42,167 nucleotides of DNA, taken from the NCBI GenBank assembly GCA_025923995.1, contig JAICEW010000013.1, positions 1-42,167 of the forward strand, written 5' to 3'. Positions 9,634-18,112 of this stretch are shown piece after piece. Below the pieces are notes generated by a model. That model searched no databases. It had not been told where the DNA came from and was given only the letters and a program-made list of their open reading frames with translations. The position numbers and the translations under genes are program-made. Position 1 is the stretch's first letter, and every line of letters starts with the position of its first letter. Source of the stretch: Vicinamibacteria bacterium (GTDB taxonomy: Bacteria > Acidobacteriota > Vicinamibacteria > Fen-336).

Positions 9634-10088
9634 TCCAGGAGTTCCTGCGACGGGTGCCGCTCTTCGCCGAGCTCGACGACGACGAGCTCACGCACGTGCT
9701 GATGGCCGGGCTGGTGCGGCGCTACCCGGAGGGCACGCTCATCATCCGGGAGGGCGCCGAGGCGTCCCAGCTCCACGTGATCCACGAGGGGCGGGTGCGC
9801 ATCGGCAAGGTGGTGCCGGGCGTCGGTGAGGAGGCCCTCACGATCCTGGGGCCCGGCCAGTACTTCGGCGAGGTGGAGCTGCTGGCGGGGGGGACCGCCG
9901 CCGCCCAGGCGGTGGCCCACACGGACTGCGAGGTCCTCGCCATCCCGTATTCGGAAGTGGCCCAGCTCATGCGCCGGCCCGAGCTGGCCAACAAGTTCCT
10001 CCGGGCCATCGCCCGGACCCTGGCCGAGCGGCTCCGCGAGTCGAACCAGAGGGTGGTCAGCCTCTTCGCGCTGAGCCGGCCCCACTAG
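9630..10088 (+). CDS. Single-domain cyclic-nucleotide-binding-fold protein
   Basis: This 152-residue protein consists of one Crp-type beta-roll domain with no helix-turn-helix, so it is not a Crp-like transcription factor. The N-terminus [20 protein letters not shown] is typical of cNMP-binding domains, as is [15 protein letters not shown] at the phosphate-binding cassette. In that cassette the conserved Arg that grips the cyclic phosphate appears replaced: the sequence runs [10 protein letters not shown] where families that bind cNMP have Arg-Ser/Thr-Ala. It may therefore bind another ligand or act as a protein-interaction domain. Its ATG overlaps the ribBA stop (ATGA), tying its translation to riboflavin synthesis. 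Function is unknown. Confidence 0.8.
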   Translation: MIQEFLRRVPLFAELDDDELTHVLMAGLVRRYPEGTLIIREGAEASQLHVIHEGRVRIGKVVPGVGEEALTILGPGQYFGEVELLAGGTAAAQAVAHTDCEVLAIPYSEVAQLMRRPELANKFLRAIARTLAERLRESNQRVVSLFALSRPH

Positions 10089-10133
10089 GGACCGCTCCGG
10101 AAGCTAACCTGCGGCCCCTGTGGGCTTTAAGGT

Positions 10134-10163
10134 TTGACAACCGGCGGGCCATTCCCGTAACAT
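10134..10163 (+). promoter_or_regulatory. Sigma70-type promoter upstream of ffh
   Basis: A perfect TTGACA -35 hexamer at 10134-10139 is followed after 18 nt by TAACAT at 10158-10163 (4 of 6 matches to the -10 consensus). It lies in the 208-nt gap between the cyclic-nucleotide-fold gene and ffh, where a new transcription unit is expected. Predicted start of transcription is near 10170, which leaves an untranslated leader of about 125 nt. Confidence 0.6.
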
Positions 10164-10169
10164 GACCCG

Positions 10170-10296
10170 TTATTTTGGCCTCGCCGCCGAGGGGCTGGGC
10201 GGTGAACGTCTTCCCTCCACAAGGCGCGTGGCTTCCTCGTGAGTTTGGTGGGGTGGAGCGCCGTGCCCTTGAAACGGGCCCCAGGAGTCCGCTGAC
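10170..10296 (+). other. Long, foldable 5' leader of ffh (candidate regulatory RNA)
   Basis: Between the predicted transcription start and the GTG of ffh there are about 125 nt with no convincing reading frame. Three hairpins can be drawn by eye. CCTCG/CGAGG closes a 4-nt loop (10179-10192). CTCCAC (10215-10220) pairs with GTGGAG (10253-10258). GCCC (10265-10268) pairs with GGGC (10276-10279) just before the AGGAG ribosome-binding site at 10283-10287. The 4.5S SRP RNA signature is absent, so it is not ffs, and I recognise no named riboswitch. The pairings are visible in the sequence; a regulatory role is inference. Confidence 0.35.
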
Positions 10297-11649
10297 GTGT
10301 TCGATGCGCTGAGCGATCGTTTGCAGGGCGTGTTCCGCTCCCTCCGGGGGCGGGGCGCGCTCACGCCTGAGGACGTCGACCAGGCCCTGCGCGAGATCCG
10401 ACTGGCGCTGCTGGAGGCGGACGTCCACTTCAAGGTGGTGAAGCAGTTCCTGGAGCGGGTGCGCGTCCGCGCCGTCGGCCAGGACGTGCTCAAGAGCCTC
10501 ACCCCCGACCAGGCCGTCCTCAGGGTCGTCCGCGACGAGATGGTCGCGCTGTTCGGTGGCGGCGACGCCGCGCGCCTCCAGGGCTCCTCCAGGCTGCCGG
10601 CCGTGGTGCTCATGACCGGCCTGCAGGGGTCGGGCAAGACCACCAGCACCGCCAAGCTGGCGCGCTGGCTGGTCCAGGGCGGCCACCATCCGCTGCTGGT
10701 GTCGACCGACGTCTATCGCCCGGCCGCGCGCGAGCAGCTGCGCACCCTGGGCCAGCAGAACAACCTGCAGGTGCACCACCCCGAGTCGCTCACGCAGCCG
10801 CGGGCCATCCTGGAGTCGGCGCTCACGGAGGCGCGCTCGGTGGGCCACGACTTCCTGCTGGTGGACACCGCGGGCCGCCTGCACATCGACGACGAGCTGA
10901 TGGCGGAGCTGGAGGAGCTCAAGCGCGCTTCCCAGCCGACCGAGGTGCTCTACGTCGCGGACGCGATGACCGGCCAGGACGCGGTGAAGAGCGCCGAGGA
11001 GTTCCACAAGCGCGTCGGCACCACGGGCATCGTGCTGACCAAGCTGGACGGCGACGCGCGCGGCGGGGCGGCCCTGTCCGCGGCCAGCGTGACGGGCTGT
11101 CCCATCAAGTTCGCCGGCGTGGGCGAGCGGGTGGACGAGCTGGAGCCGTTCCAGGCCGACCGCATGGTGGGCCGCATCCTGGGCATGGGCGACGTGCTGG
11201 GCCTCATCGAGAAGGCCGAGCTGATCGTCGACCGCGAGAAGGCGGAGGAGCAGGTCCGCAAGCTCCGGCGCGGGGAGTTCACCCTGGAGGACTACCGCGA
11301 CCAGCTGGGGCAGGTCCGCAAGATGGGCCCGCTCGACAGCGTGCTCTCGATGATCCCGGGGCTGGGCAACGCCGCGAAGGACGTGGACACCGAGCAGGGC
11401 GAGCGCGACCTGCGGCGGGCGCTGGCGATCATCGACTCCATGACCCCGCTGGAGCGGCGCGAGCCGTCGGTCCTGAACGGGAGCCGGCGCAAGCGGATCG
11501 CGAAGGGAAGCGGCACGCACGTGGAGGACGTGAACCGCGTGCTGAAGCAGTTCGTGCAGGCCCGCAAGCTGATGAAGCAGTTCGGCGGCGGCGGGGCGAA
11601 CAAGATGATGAAGCGGCTGATGGGCGGCCGCATGGCGCAGTTCAGGTAA
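10297..11649 (+). CDS. ffh: Signal recognition particle protein Ffh
   Basis: Ffh binds signal sequences of nascent membrane proteins together with 4.5S RNA and docks with FtsY in a GTP-dependent way. The 450-residue protein starts at GTG 10297 with AGGAG 9 nt upstream. The N domain begins MFDALSDRLQGVFRSLRG. GTPase motifs are complete: GLQGSGKTT (residues 108-116), STDVYRPAAREQL, DTAGRL, TKLDGDARGG and GVGERVDELEPF. The methionine-rich M domain ends with MMKRLMGGRMAQFR and contains the SRP-RNA-binding helix-turn-helix region (GSGTHVEDVNRVLKQF). It leads the ribosomal cluster; rpsP starts 13 nt downstream. Confidence 0.97.
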   Translation: MFDALSDRLQGVFRSLRGRGALTPEDVDQALREIRLALLEADVHFKVVKQFLERVRVRAVGQDVLKSLTPDQAVLRVVRDEMVALFGGGDAARLQGSSRLPAVVLMTGLQGSGKTTSTAKLARWLVQGGHHPLLVSTDVYRPAAREQLRTLGQQNNLQVHHPESLTQPRAILESALTEARSVGHDFLLVDTAGRLHIDDELMAELEELKRASQPTEVLYVADAMTGQDAVKSAEEFHKRVGTTGIVLTKLDGDARGGAALSAASVTGCPIKFAGVGERVDELEPFQADRMVGRILGMGDVLGLIEKAELIVDREKAEEQVRKLRRGEFTLEDYRDQLGQVRKMGPLDSVLSMIPGLGNAAKDVDTEQGERDLRRALAIIDSMTPLERREPSVLNGSRRKRIAKGSGTHVEDVNRVLKQFVQARKLMKQFGGGGANKMMKRLMGGRMAQFR

Positions 11650-11662
11650 AGGAGCGTACGGA

Positions 11663-11908
11663 ATGTTGTCGATTCGTCTGAGGAGAGCGGGCAGTGCGAA
11701 GAAGCCGCATTACCGGGTGGTGGTCGCGGACTCGCGCGCGTGGCGCGACGGGCGCTTCGTGGAGATCCTGGGCCACTACGACCCGCGCAAGAACCCGGCG
11801 GTCGTGAAGATCGACGCGGAGCGTGCGAACTACTGGATCTCGAAGGGCGCGCGTCCTTCCGAGACCGTGAAGAGCCTGCTGTCCCGGGAGACCCCGGCGG
11901 CCTCTTGA
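11663..11908 (+). CDS. rpsP: 30S ribosomal protein bS16
   Basis: bS16 is a small-subunit protein that binds 16S rRNA early in assembly. The 81 residues match the family well: MLSIRLRRAGSAKKPHYRVVV at the N-terminus, then DGRFVEILGHYDPRKNP and YWISKGARPSETVKSLL. The ATG has a strong AAGGAG ribosome-binding site about 9 nt upstream, overlapping the ffh stop. The gene order ffh-rpsP-khpA-rimM-trmD-rplS is a widely conserved bacterial operon. Its TGA overlaps the TTG start of khpA. Confidence 0.97.
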   Translation: MLSIRLRRAGSAKKPHYRVVVADSRAWRDGRFVEILGHYDPRKNPAVVKIDAERANYWISKGARPSETVKSLLSRETPAAS

Positions 11909-12135
11909 AGGACCTGCTGGAGACGCTCGCGCGCGGGCTCGTGAACGAGCCCTCCTGCGTCCGCGTGCACGAGCACGAGGAGGACGGCGTGGTCTACCTC
12001 GACCTCGAGGTGGCCAGCGCCGACCGCGGGCGTGTCATCGGCCGCGGCGGCCGCACCATCGACGCGCTGCGGACGCTGCTGCGCGCGGTGGGCGAGCGGT
12101 CGGGCCGTCCGTGCGAGGTGGAGGTCGCCGAATGA
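11905..12135 (+). CDS. khpA: KH-domain RNA-binding protein KhpA
   Basis: KhpA is a small single-KH-domain RNA-binding protein; in Firmicutes it partners with KhpB and influences cell division and sRNA-related regulation. The 76-residue product has the expected N-terminus MKDLLETLARGLVNEPSCV and the KH signature GRVIGRGGRTIDALRTLL, which carries the GxxG loop (GRGG). The start is TTG 11905, overlapping the rpsP stop as TTGA; homology to the family N-terminus supports it despite a weak ribosome-binding site. It sits in the family's usual place between rpsP and rimM, and its stop overlaps the rimM ATG (ATGA). Confidence 0.93.
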   Translation: MKDLLETLARGLVNEPSCVRVHEHEEDGVVYLDLEVASADRGRVIGRGGRTIDALRTLLRAVGERSGRPCEVEVAE

Positions 12136-12668
12136 ACCCCGCCCGCGACTTCGCCGAGCTGGTGGCCATCGGCCGCATCGTGAAGCCCCAGGGGCGTCGC
12201 GGTGAGGTCGCGGTGGAGTCGTACTCCGACCGGCCGGACCGGTTCCCGTCGCTGCGCGCCGCCTACGTCGCCGATCCCGACGGCCGGGCGCGGCCCGTGG
12301 CCGTGACCTCCTGCTGGCCCCACAAGGGTCGCTTCGTGCTGAAGCTGGAGGGCGTCGACACGATCGACGAGGCCGAGCGCTACCGCGGGCTGGAGCTGCG
12401 CATCGGCGAGGAGGATCTGGCCCCGTTGCCGGCCGGGTCCTACTACCACCACCAGCTGCGTGGCCTGCACGTCGTCGACCCCGAAGGCGCCGCGGTGGGC
12501 GACGTGGCGGACGTCCTCACCGGCGCCGGAGAGGCGCCGGTTCTGGTCGTGCGCGGCGGGGAGGTGGAGACGCTGATCCCGCTGGCGGAGGCGTTCGTGA
12601 AGGTGGTGGACCTGGAGCGCGGGCGCCTGGTGGCGGTCCGTCCGGAGGCGGCCGTTGCTCAGGGTTGA
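12132..12668 (+). CDS. rimM: Ribosome maturation factor RimM
   Basis: RimM helps the 30S head domain mature around protein uS19 and 16S rRNA. The 178-residue product has the N-terminal RimM barrel (AIGRIVKPQGRRGEVAVES, HKGRFVLKLEGVDTIDEAERYRG) and the C-terminal PRC barrel starting at YYHHQLRGLHV. ATG 12132 overlaps the khpA stop (ATGA); the family motif begins about 18 residues later, as usual. The last 14 nt overlap the trmD reading frame. The C-terminal EAAVAQG is unremarkable. Confidence 0.95.
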   Translation: MNPARDFAELVAIGRIVKPQGRRGEVAVESYSDRPDRFPSLRAAYVADPDGRARPVAVTSCWPHKGRFVLKLEGVDTIDEAERYRGLELRIGEEDLAPLPAGSYYHHQLRGLHVVDPEGAAVGDVADVLTGAGEAPVLVVRGGEVETLIPLAEAFVKVVDLERGRLVAVRPEAAVAQG

Positions 12669-13407
12669 CGTCGTCACCATCTTCCCGCGCATGGTGGAAG
12701 CCCCGCTCGCGGACGGCATCGTGCAGCGGGCCCGCGACAAGGGCCTGCTCGACGTGCGCGTCCACGACCTGCGCGACTTCTCCGAGGACAAGCACCGCAG
12801 CGTCGACGACGCCCCGTTCGGCGGCGGGCCGGGGATGGTCATGAAGGTGGAGCCGTTCCAGCGCGCCATCGCCCACGTCCTCCCTGGCGGAGCGGGACCG
12901 GCGGACGTGGTGGCGCTGCTCTCGCCGCGGGGCCGCACGTTCGACCAGGACACGGCGCAGCGCTACGCGCGCCTGTCGCGGCTGGTCCTCCTGTGCGGGC
13001 GCTACGAGGGGATCGACGAGCGGGTGGCGGAGACGGTGGCGACCGAGGAGCTGAGCCTGGGCGACTTCGTGCTGACCGGCGGCGAGGTGGCCGCGCTGGC
13101 GGTGATCGAGGCGACCATGCGCCTGCTGCCGGGGGCGCTGGGCGACGAGGGGTCGGCCGAGGCCGACTCCTTCGCGGACGGCCTGCTCGACTACCCGCAC
13201 TACACGAGGCCCGCGCAGGCGGGCGGACGGAGCGTGCCGGAGGTGCTGCTCTCGGGCGACCACGGCCGCATCCGCCGCTGGCGGCGCAAGGAATCGCTGC
13301 GCGCGACGCGCGCGCGCCGGCCGGAGCTGCTGCGCAGGGCGCCGCTTTCGGAGCTGGACCGCGCGCTGCTGGCCGAGATCGAGAACGAAGAGAAGGTCCT
13401 GGCGTGA
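12655..13407 (+). CDS. trmD: tRNA (guanine-37-N1)-methyltransferase TrmD
   Basis: TrmD uses S-adenosylmethionine to methylate G37 next to the anticodon, which prevents +1 frameshifting. The 250-residue SPOUT enzyme begins at TTG 12655 as [18 protein letters not shown] with a GGAGG site 7 nt upstream, inside the end of rimM. Knot and active-site motifs are present: [42 protein letters not shown] and LDYPHYTRP. It lies in the conserved rimM-trmD-rplS order. Confidence 0.96.
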   Translation: MLRVDVVTIFPRMVEAPLADGIVQRARDKGLLDVRVHDLRDFSEDKHRSVDDAPFGGGPGMVMKVEPFQRAIAHVLPGGAGPADVVALLSPRGRTFDQDTAQRYARLSRLVLLCGRYEGIDERVAETVATEELSLGDFVLTGGEVAALAVIEATMRLLPGALGDEGSAEADSFADGLLDYPHYTRPAQAGGRSVPEVLLSGDHGRIRRWRRKESLRATRARRPELLRRAPLSELDRALLAEIENEEKVLA

Positions 13408-13435
13408 ACGTGCTCAAGAAGAAGGAACAGAACAG

Positions 13436-13828
13436 ATGAATCCGATCGATAGCGTCGAGGCGGCGGACCTGAAGAAGGGGCTGCCCCGTCTTTCCCCGGG
13501 AGACACCGTGCGCGTGCACGTGCGGGTCAAGGAGTCCTCGGTGAAGGAGGAGATCAAGGGCAAGCCGAAGGAAACCGAGCGCGAGCGCGTGCAGGTCTTC
13601 GAGGGCATCGTGATCGGCCTCAAGGGCACCGGGGCCCGGTCCACGATGACGGTGCGCAAGGTGTCGTTCGGGCAGGGCGTGGAGCGCATCTTCCCGCTGC
13701 ACGCGCGCACCATCGAGAAGATCGAGGTGGTGAAGCAGGCGCGCGTCCGGCGCGCGAAGCTGTACTACCTGCGCGACCGCAAGGGCAAGGCCGGCCGCAT
13801 GAAGGAGAAGCGCGCCACCAACGCCTGA
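13436..13828 (+). CDS. rplS: 50S ribosomal protein bL19
   Basis: bL19 sits at the 30S-50S interface. The ATG has AAGGAA upstream. The core is clear: [47 protein letters not shown] and [21 protein letters not shown]. At 130 residues it is longer than the usual 115. The extra length is mainly about 12 charged residues (around [12 protein letters not shown], residues 36-48) between the first barrel strands, where E. coli has only a short EGSKK turn. The insertion is in frame and looks genuine. Confidence 0.95.
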   Translation: MNPIDSVEAADLKKGLPRLSPGDTVRVHVRVKESSVKEEIKGKPKETERERVQVFEGIVIGLKGTGARSTMTVRKVSFGQGVERIFPLHARTIEKIEVVKQARVRRAKLYYLRDRKGKAGRMKEKRATNA

Positions 13829-13842
13829 TTCCCGGAACCTCC

Positions 13843-14511
13843 ATGGCAGCGCCCGGAGCGCGCGGCGGCGGACGGCGCCCCCTGGTCCACCGGGGGGTCG
13901 AGCTCGCCTGCACGTGGAGGTTCGAGCAGGAGGCGCGCGCCCTCGGCCACGCGCGGGTGGCGGGAGCGGACGAGGTGGGGAGGGGCGCCCTCTGCGGCCC
14001 GGTGGTGGCGGCGGCGGTGGTGCTGGGCGACGGCTTCGACACGGAGGGCATCGACGACTCCAAGCGGCTCACCGGGAAGCAGCGCGAGACGCAGGCCGAG
14101 CGCATCCGCGGCGGCGCGCTCGTGGGGCTCGCGTGGTGCGACCCGGAGGAGATCGACCGCATCAACATCCTGCGCGCGACCCATCTCGCCATCCGGCGCG
14201 CCGTGCTCGCGCTCGAGTCGCTGCCGGACCTGCTCCTGGTGGACGGCGGGAAGGTGCCCGACCTGCCCTGTCCGCACAAGCCGATCGTCAAGGGCGACGC
14301 GCTCTCCGTCTCCATCGCGGCCGCCTCGATCGTTGCGAAGGTCGCTCGGGACGCTATGATGCGCGAGTGGGATGCGCGCTACCCCGGCTATGGCTGGGCG
14401 CAGAACATGGGGTACGCGAGCGAGGACCATCGGGAAGCGATCCGGCGGCTGGGCCCCTCAGCCATCCACCGGCGCTCGTTCCACGGCATCATGCAGCGCT
14501 GGCTCTTCTGA
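13843..14511 (+). CDS. rnhB: Ribonuclease HII
   Basis: RNase HII cuts the RNA strand at ribonucleotides embedded in DNA and starts ribonucleotide excision repair. The 222-residue protein has the family's four metal ligands: D43 and E44 in AGADEVGRGALCGPVV, D134 in LLLVDGG and D152 in KGDALSVSIAAASIVAKVARD. The DDSKRLT and MGYASEDH segments also fit. About 35 N-terminal residues precede the conserved start, longer than in E. coli. rplS-rnhB adjacency is conserved. The ribosome-binding site before the ATG is weak, so a slightly different start is possible. Confidence 0.93.
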   Translation: MAAPGARGGGRRPLVHRGVELACTWRFEQEARALGHARVAGADEVGRGALCGPVVAAAVVLGDGFDTEGIDDSKRLTGKQRETQAERIRGGALVGLAWCDPEEIDRINILRATHLAIRRAVLALESLPDLLLVDGGKVPDLPCPHKPIVKGDALSVSIAAASIVAKVARDAMMREWDARYPGYGWAQNMGYASEDHREAIRRLGPSAIHRRSFHGIMQRWLF

Positions 14512-14521
14512 GGTCGCCCCG

Positions 14522-17500
14522 TTGGCCAAGATCAACCCGGTCAAGCTGAAGCAGGACGCGGAGAAGCTGGAGAAGGCCGGTCGCGCGGACCAGGCCATCC
14601 TGCTCTACCGCCAGATCGTCGAGGACAACCCCCGCGACTGGAACACGGTCAAGAAGATCGGGGACCTCTACGTCCGCCTGAACCGGCACCGCGAGGCGAT
14701 CGGCGAGTACGCGAAGGTCGCGGACTTCTACGCGAGCGACGGCTTCCTGCTCAAAGCCATCGCCATGTGGAAGCAGATCAACAAGCTGGACGCCAGCTCG
14801 CTCGATCCCTACCTCCACCTGGCCGACCTGTACGCGAAGCAGGGCCTCATGATGGAGGCCAAGAGCCAGTACCAGATCGTCGTCGACGAGTACGTCAAGC
14901 GCGGCAAGACGCGCGAAGCGGGCGACGTGCTGCGCAAGATGGCGGACATCGACCCCGGCGACCTCAAGATCCGCAGCCGGCTGGCCGACCTCTACACGCG
15001 CGACGGGGACCAGGGCCGCGCGGTGGGCGAGCACATCGCGATCGCGGAGGAGCTCAACAAGAAGGGGCACCTGGCGGAGGCGCTGCAGGTCCTGGAGAAG
15101 GGCCTCAAGGTCGATCCCGGCAGCCTCCAGCTGCGCCTGGAGCTGGCCCGCGTCCACCTGGTCCAGAAGAGCTACGACCGCGCCGTGCACTACCTCGAGG
15201 AGGCGGTCCGCCAGGCGCCCGAGGACCCGCAGATCCTGGTCCGGCTGGGCGAGGCCTACCTGGGCGCCAAGAAGTTCGAGGAGGCGGAGGCGATCAGCAG
15301 GCGCCTGCGCGAGCTGGGTCCGGACGACGACGAGAGCCGCATCCAGATGGGCCGGGTCTACCTGCAGCAGGACCGCTTCGACCGGGCCTTCGAGGAGTTC
15401 CTGCCCGCCGTCGAGAAGATGGCGGCGCGCAAGGAGACCGAGAAGGCCGCTGCCCTGCTCCAGCAGATCATCCAGAAGAACGCCGTCCACACGATCAGCC
15501 TGGCCAAGCTCGTCGACGTATACCGGGCCGGCAACAAGGAGGGCGCGGCCACCGCCGCCTCGCAGCAGCTGGCCGAGGCGCACATCAACTCGGCGGAGTT
15601 CGTCGAGGCCGCGCAGGTGCTCGAGGACCTGGTCGAGCGCGACCCGCAGAACGCGCAACACCGGACGAAGCTGGAGTTCGTGAAGACGCGGATCGGGGGC
15701 GGCAGCGCGCCCCGGCCCGCCGCGGCGTCGGCGGCGCCGGTGCTCGAAGGGGCGTTCCTGGAGGAGGAGTTCGACCTCGAGGAGCCCGCCGCGGCGCGCA
15801 TGCCCACGCCGGCCGCGTCCCGTCCGGCGGTCCGGCCGCCGGCTCCCGCCAGGCCGGCCGCACCGCCGCCCCCGGCCGCCGCGCCCGCGCCGGCGCGCCG
15901 GGCCGAGGTGGAGGCGCCCGGGCCGCTCTCGGAGGACGACCGCGAGTTCGTCGAGGAGCACGTCGCGGAAGGGCGCGTGTTCCGCAAGTACGGGCTGCTG
16001 GACAAGGCGGCGGACCAGTTCGAGGCCGTCGTCGCGCGGTTCCCGGAGAACCTCGAGGCGCGCCAGGAGCTGCGCGAGCTGTACAAGGAGAAGGGGCAGC
16101 CGGCGCGCGCGGCCGAGCAGTGCCACGCGCTCTCGGAGATCTTCCGGCTTCGCGGGGACAACGCGTCGGCCGACGCGTACGAGGCCGAGGCCCGCGAGCT
16201 GACCCCGCCCGCACCCAAACCGGCTCCACGACCGGCCCCGACACCGGCGGCGCCGGTCCATCTCGAAGAGGAGGAGATCCAGCTCGAGGACGCGACCGAG
16301 GAGCTCTCCTTCGACGAGGCCGAGGAAGAGGAGATCCCGCTGGACGTGGACGAGGCCCCGGCGATCGCGGCCGCGGCGCCTGCGCTCGAGGTCCAGCCCG
16401 ACGAGGGAGCGCTCGATCTCAGCGAGACCGGCGAGCTTCCTGGCAGCTTCCTCGACGACGAGCCCGCCGCAGAGGTCGAGGTGCCGATCGAGGAGCCGGA
16501 GCCGCCGGCTCCGCCGCCGCCCGTCCGGGTCGCGCCACGCGTCGAGCCGCCGCCCGTCCTCGAGGAGCCGCCCCTGGCGTTCGCCGACAGCGACCTCGGC
16601 CTCGAGGTCGAGATGGACGCGGAGCAGGAGCCTGAGCCCGAGCCCGAGCCGCCGGCCATGCCGGCGTTCGTCGAGGAGCCGCCCGCCTCCACCGTGCCCG
16701 GCGAGGTGCAGCGCGTGCTGGAGGAGGTCGAGCAGTACATGTCGCTGGGCTTCGTCGACGACGCCCGCGACGCGCTGCGTGAGATCAGCGCCCGCTACCC
16801 CGACGAGCCCGCCATCGCGGACGCCGTCGAGCGCCTGGGCCTGGACCTCGACGTGCCCGTGGAGCCCGCTGCGATCGAAGAGCCCTCGTTCTCGGTCGTG
16901 GAGGAGGATTCGGCGGAGATCGACATTCCCGCACAGGTGGAGCCGCCGCCGCCCGCTCCCGTCGAGGAGGAGGACGTGCTGGCCGGGCTCGGCATCGAGC
17001 CGCCTCCGCCCGCGGCCGCGCCCGCGTTCGAGCTCGAGGAAGAGCCGGCCGCGGCGGAAGAAGAGTTCGACGTCGAGGCGGACCTGCAGTCCGCGGTGGC
17101 CGAGGCCGCCGCCGCCAGCCCGGCCGACGCGTCTCCGGAGCCCGAGGTCTCCTTCGAGGAGGAGGAGACGCCGCTGGTCGAAGAGGCGCCGGCGGAGGAG
17201 ACGCTGGTCGAAGAAGAGGAGCCCGTCTTCGCGGCGGAGCCGGAGCCGGAGCCCGAGCCCGAGCCGATCGCGGTGTCCGCGGCGCCCGAGCTGCCGGAGC
17301 CCGCGCCCGCGCCCGCGTCGAGCTGGGACGGAGGAGGCTTCGACCTTGGCGCCGAGCTGGGCGACCTCTTCGGCGCGCAGTCCGCGGTCGAGGAGGAGCC
17401 CGCCGCCTCCACCAGCTCCGAGCTGGGCGAGAGCGGCCTGGCGGACATCTTCAAGGAGTTCAAGAAGGGCGTCGACAAGCAGCTCGGCCAGGAGGACTAC

Positions 17501-17863
17501 GACACCCGCTACAACCTGGGCATCGCCTACAAGGAGATGGGCCTGATCGACGAGGCCATCGCGGAGTTCCAGCTGGCCGCCAAGGACCAGGGCCGCCTGC
17601 TCGAGTGCAGCAGCATGCTCGGCATCTGCTTCCTCGAGAAGGGCATGCCCAAGCTGGCGATCAAGTGGTTCGAGAAGGGGTTGAAGGCGCCGGGCCGGCG
17701 TGAGGAGGAGTACCAGGGGCTGCGCTACGACCTCGCCACCGCGCACGAAGCGGCGGGCGACCTCGACACGGCCCTCGGGCTCTTCACCGAGCTCTACGGG
17801 CAGGACGCGAACTTCCGCGACGTGGCCGCCAAGCTGCGCGAGCTCCGAGGCGCGCAGGCCTGA
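14522..17863 (+). CDS. Giant TPR-repeat protein with acidic low-complexity linkers
   Basis: This protein has 1113 residues from TTG 14522 (GAGG 8 nt upstream, overlapping the rnhB stop), beginning MAKINPVKLKQDAEKLEKAG. There is no signal peptide or transmembrane segment, so it is probably cytoplasmic. Residues 1-390 form an array of about ten TPRs. Glu/Pro/Ala-rich linkers (390-470, 560-720, 780-965), including EPEPEPEP runs, separate short helical blocks (470-560 and 725-775). The C-terminal block (967-1113) begins GLADIFKEFKKGVDKQLGQ and has clear TPRs (YNLGIAYKEMGLIDEAIAEFQ). Similar proteins occur in Acidobacteriota and delta-proteobacteria. The layout suggests a flexible scaffold, but the function is unknown. 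Confidence 0.82.
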   Translation: MAKINPVKLKQDAEKLEKAGRADQAILLYRQIVEDNPRDWNTVKKIGDLYVRLNRHREAIGEYAKVADFYASDGFLLKAIAMWKQINKLDASSLDPYLHLADLYAKQGLMMEAKSQYQIVVDEYVKRGKTREAGDVLRKMADIDPGDLKIRSRLADLYTRDGDQGRAVGEHIAIAEELNKKGHLAEALQVLEKGLKVDPGSLQLRLELARVHLVQKSYDRAVHYLEEAVRQAPEDPQILVRLGEAYLGAKKFEEAEAISRRLRELGPDDDESRIQMGRVYLQQDRFDRAFEEFLPAVEKMAARKETEKAAALLQQIIQKNAVHTISLAKLVDVYRAGNKEGAATAASQQLAEAHINSAEFVEAAQVLEDLVERDPQNAQHRTKLEFVKTRIGGGSAPRPAAASAAPVLEGAFLEEEFDLEEPAAARMPTPAASRPAVRPPAPARPAAPPPPAAAPAPARRAEVEAPGPLSEDDREFVEEHVAEGRVFRKYGLLDKAADQFEAVVARFPENLEARQELRELYKEKGQPARAAEQCHALSEIFRLRGDNASADAYEAEARELTPPAPKPAPRPAPTPAAPVHLEEEEIQLEDATEELSFDEAEEEEIPLDVDEAPAIAAAAPALEVQPDEGALDLSETGELPGSFLDDEPAAEVEVPIEEPEPPAPPPPVRVAPRVEPPPVLEEPPLAFADSDLGLEVEMDAEQEPEPEPEPPAMPAFVEEPPASTVPGEVQRVLEEVEQYMSLGFVDDARDALREISARYPDEPAIADAVERLGLDLDVPVEPAAIEEPSFSVVEEDSAEIDIPAQVEPPPPAPVEEEDVLAGLGIEPPPPAAAPAFELEEEPAAAEEEFDVEADLQSAVAEAAAASPADASPEPEVSFEEEETPLVEEAPAEETLVEEEEPVFAAEPEPEPEPEPIAVSAAPELPEPAPAPASSWDGGGFDLGAELGDLFGAQSAVEEEPAASTSSELGESGLADIFKEFKKGVDKQLGQEDYDTRYNLGIAYKEMGLIDEAIAEFQLAAKDQGRLLECSSMLGICFLEKGMPKLAIKWFEKGLKAPGRREEEYQGLRYDLATAHEAAGDLDTALGLFTELYGQDANFRDVAAKLRELRGAQA

Positions 17864-17871
17864 TCGCCGGC

Positions 17872-18096
17872 TTGGCCATCTTCCTCTCGGTCCTGAGCTC
17901 GCTGCTGGTCGGCGTCATCCTGGTGGTGGCACCGTGGACGAGCTGGTGGGACTCCAACTACCTTCTGCTGCCGCATCCCGCGCTGCGCGCGGTGCTGCTC
18001 AACGCGTTCACGCGGGGAGTGGTGAGCGGGCTTGGCATCGTCAACATCGTGCTGGCGGTGCACGAGGCGCAGCAGCACTGGACCGGCCGCTCCTGA
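17872..18096 (+). CDS. Small membrane protein, unknown function
   Basis: This 74-residue protein starts at TTG 17872 (MAIFLSVLSSLLVGVILVV). Two hydrophobic segments (about 2-21 and 48-65) flank a loop with TSWWDSNYLLLPHP. It starts 8 nt after the TPR gene stop and 16 nt before the ThiE-like gene, so it is probably part of the same operon. I recognise no family. The regular hydrophobic pattern and fit between neighbours support a real gene. Confidence 0.6.
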   Translation: MAIFLSVLSSLLVGVILVVAPWTSWWDSNYLLLPHPALRAVLLNAFTRGVVSGLGIVNIVLAVHEAQQHWTGRS

Positions 18097-18112
18097 CGGC
18101 GGGGCCGACCTG

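Noticed and set aside
10114-10128. Possible terminator: GCCC-CTGT-GGGC followed by TTT before the ffh promoter
   Set aside because: The stem has only 4 bp and three T residues, too weak to call in DNA of this GC content.
10170-10296. 4.5S SRP RNA gene next to ffh
   Set aside because: The conserved SRP RNA apical loop and GGAAGG/AGCA elements are not present.
14489-17746. Very long open frame on the minus strand opposite the TPR gene
   Set aside because: Its translation is Leu/Arg/Gly/Asp-rich with no domains; it mirrors the codon bias of the TPR gene on the plus strand.
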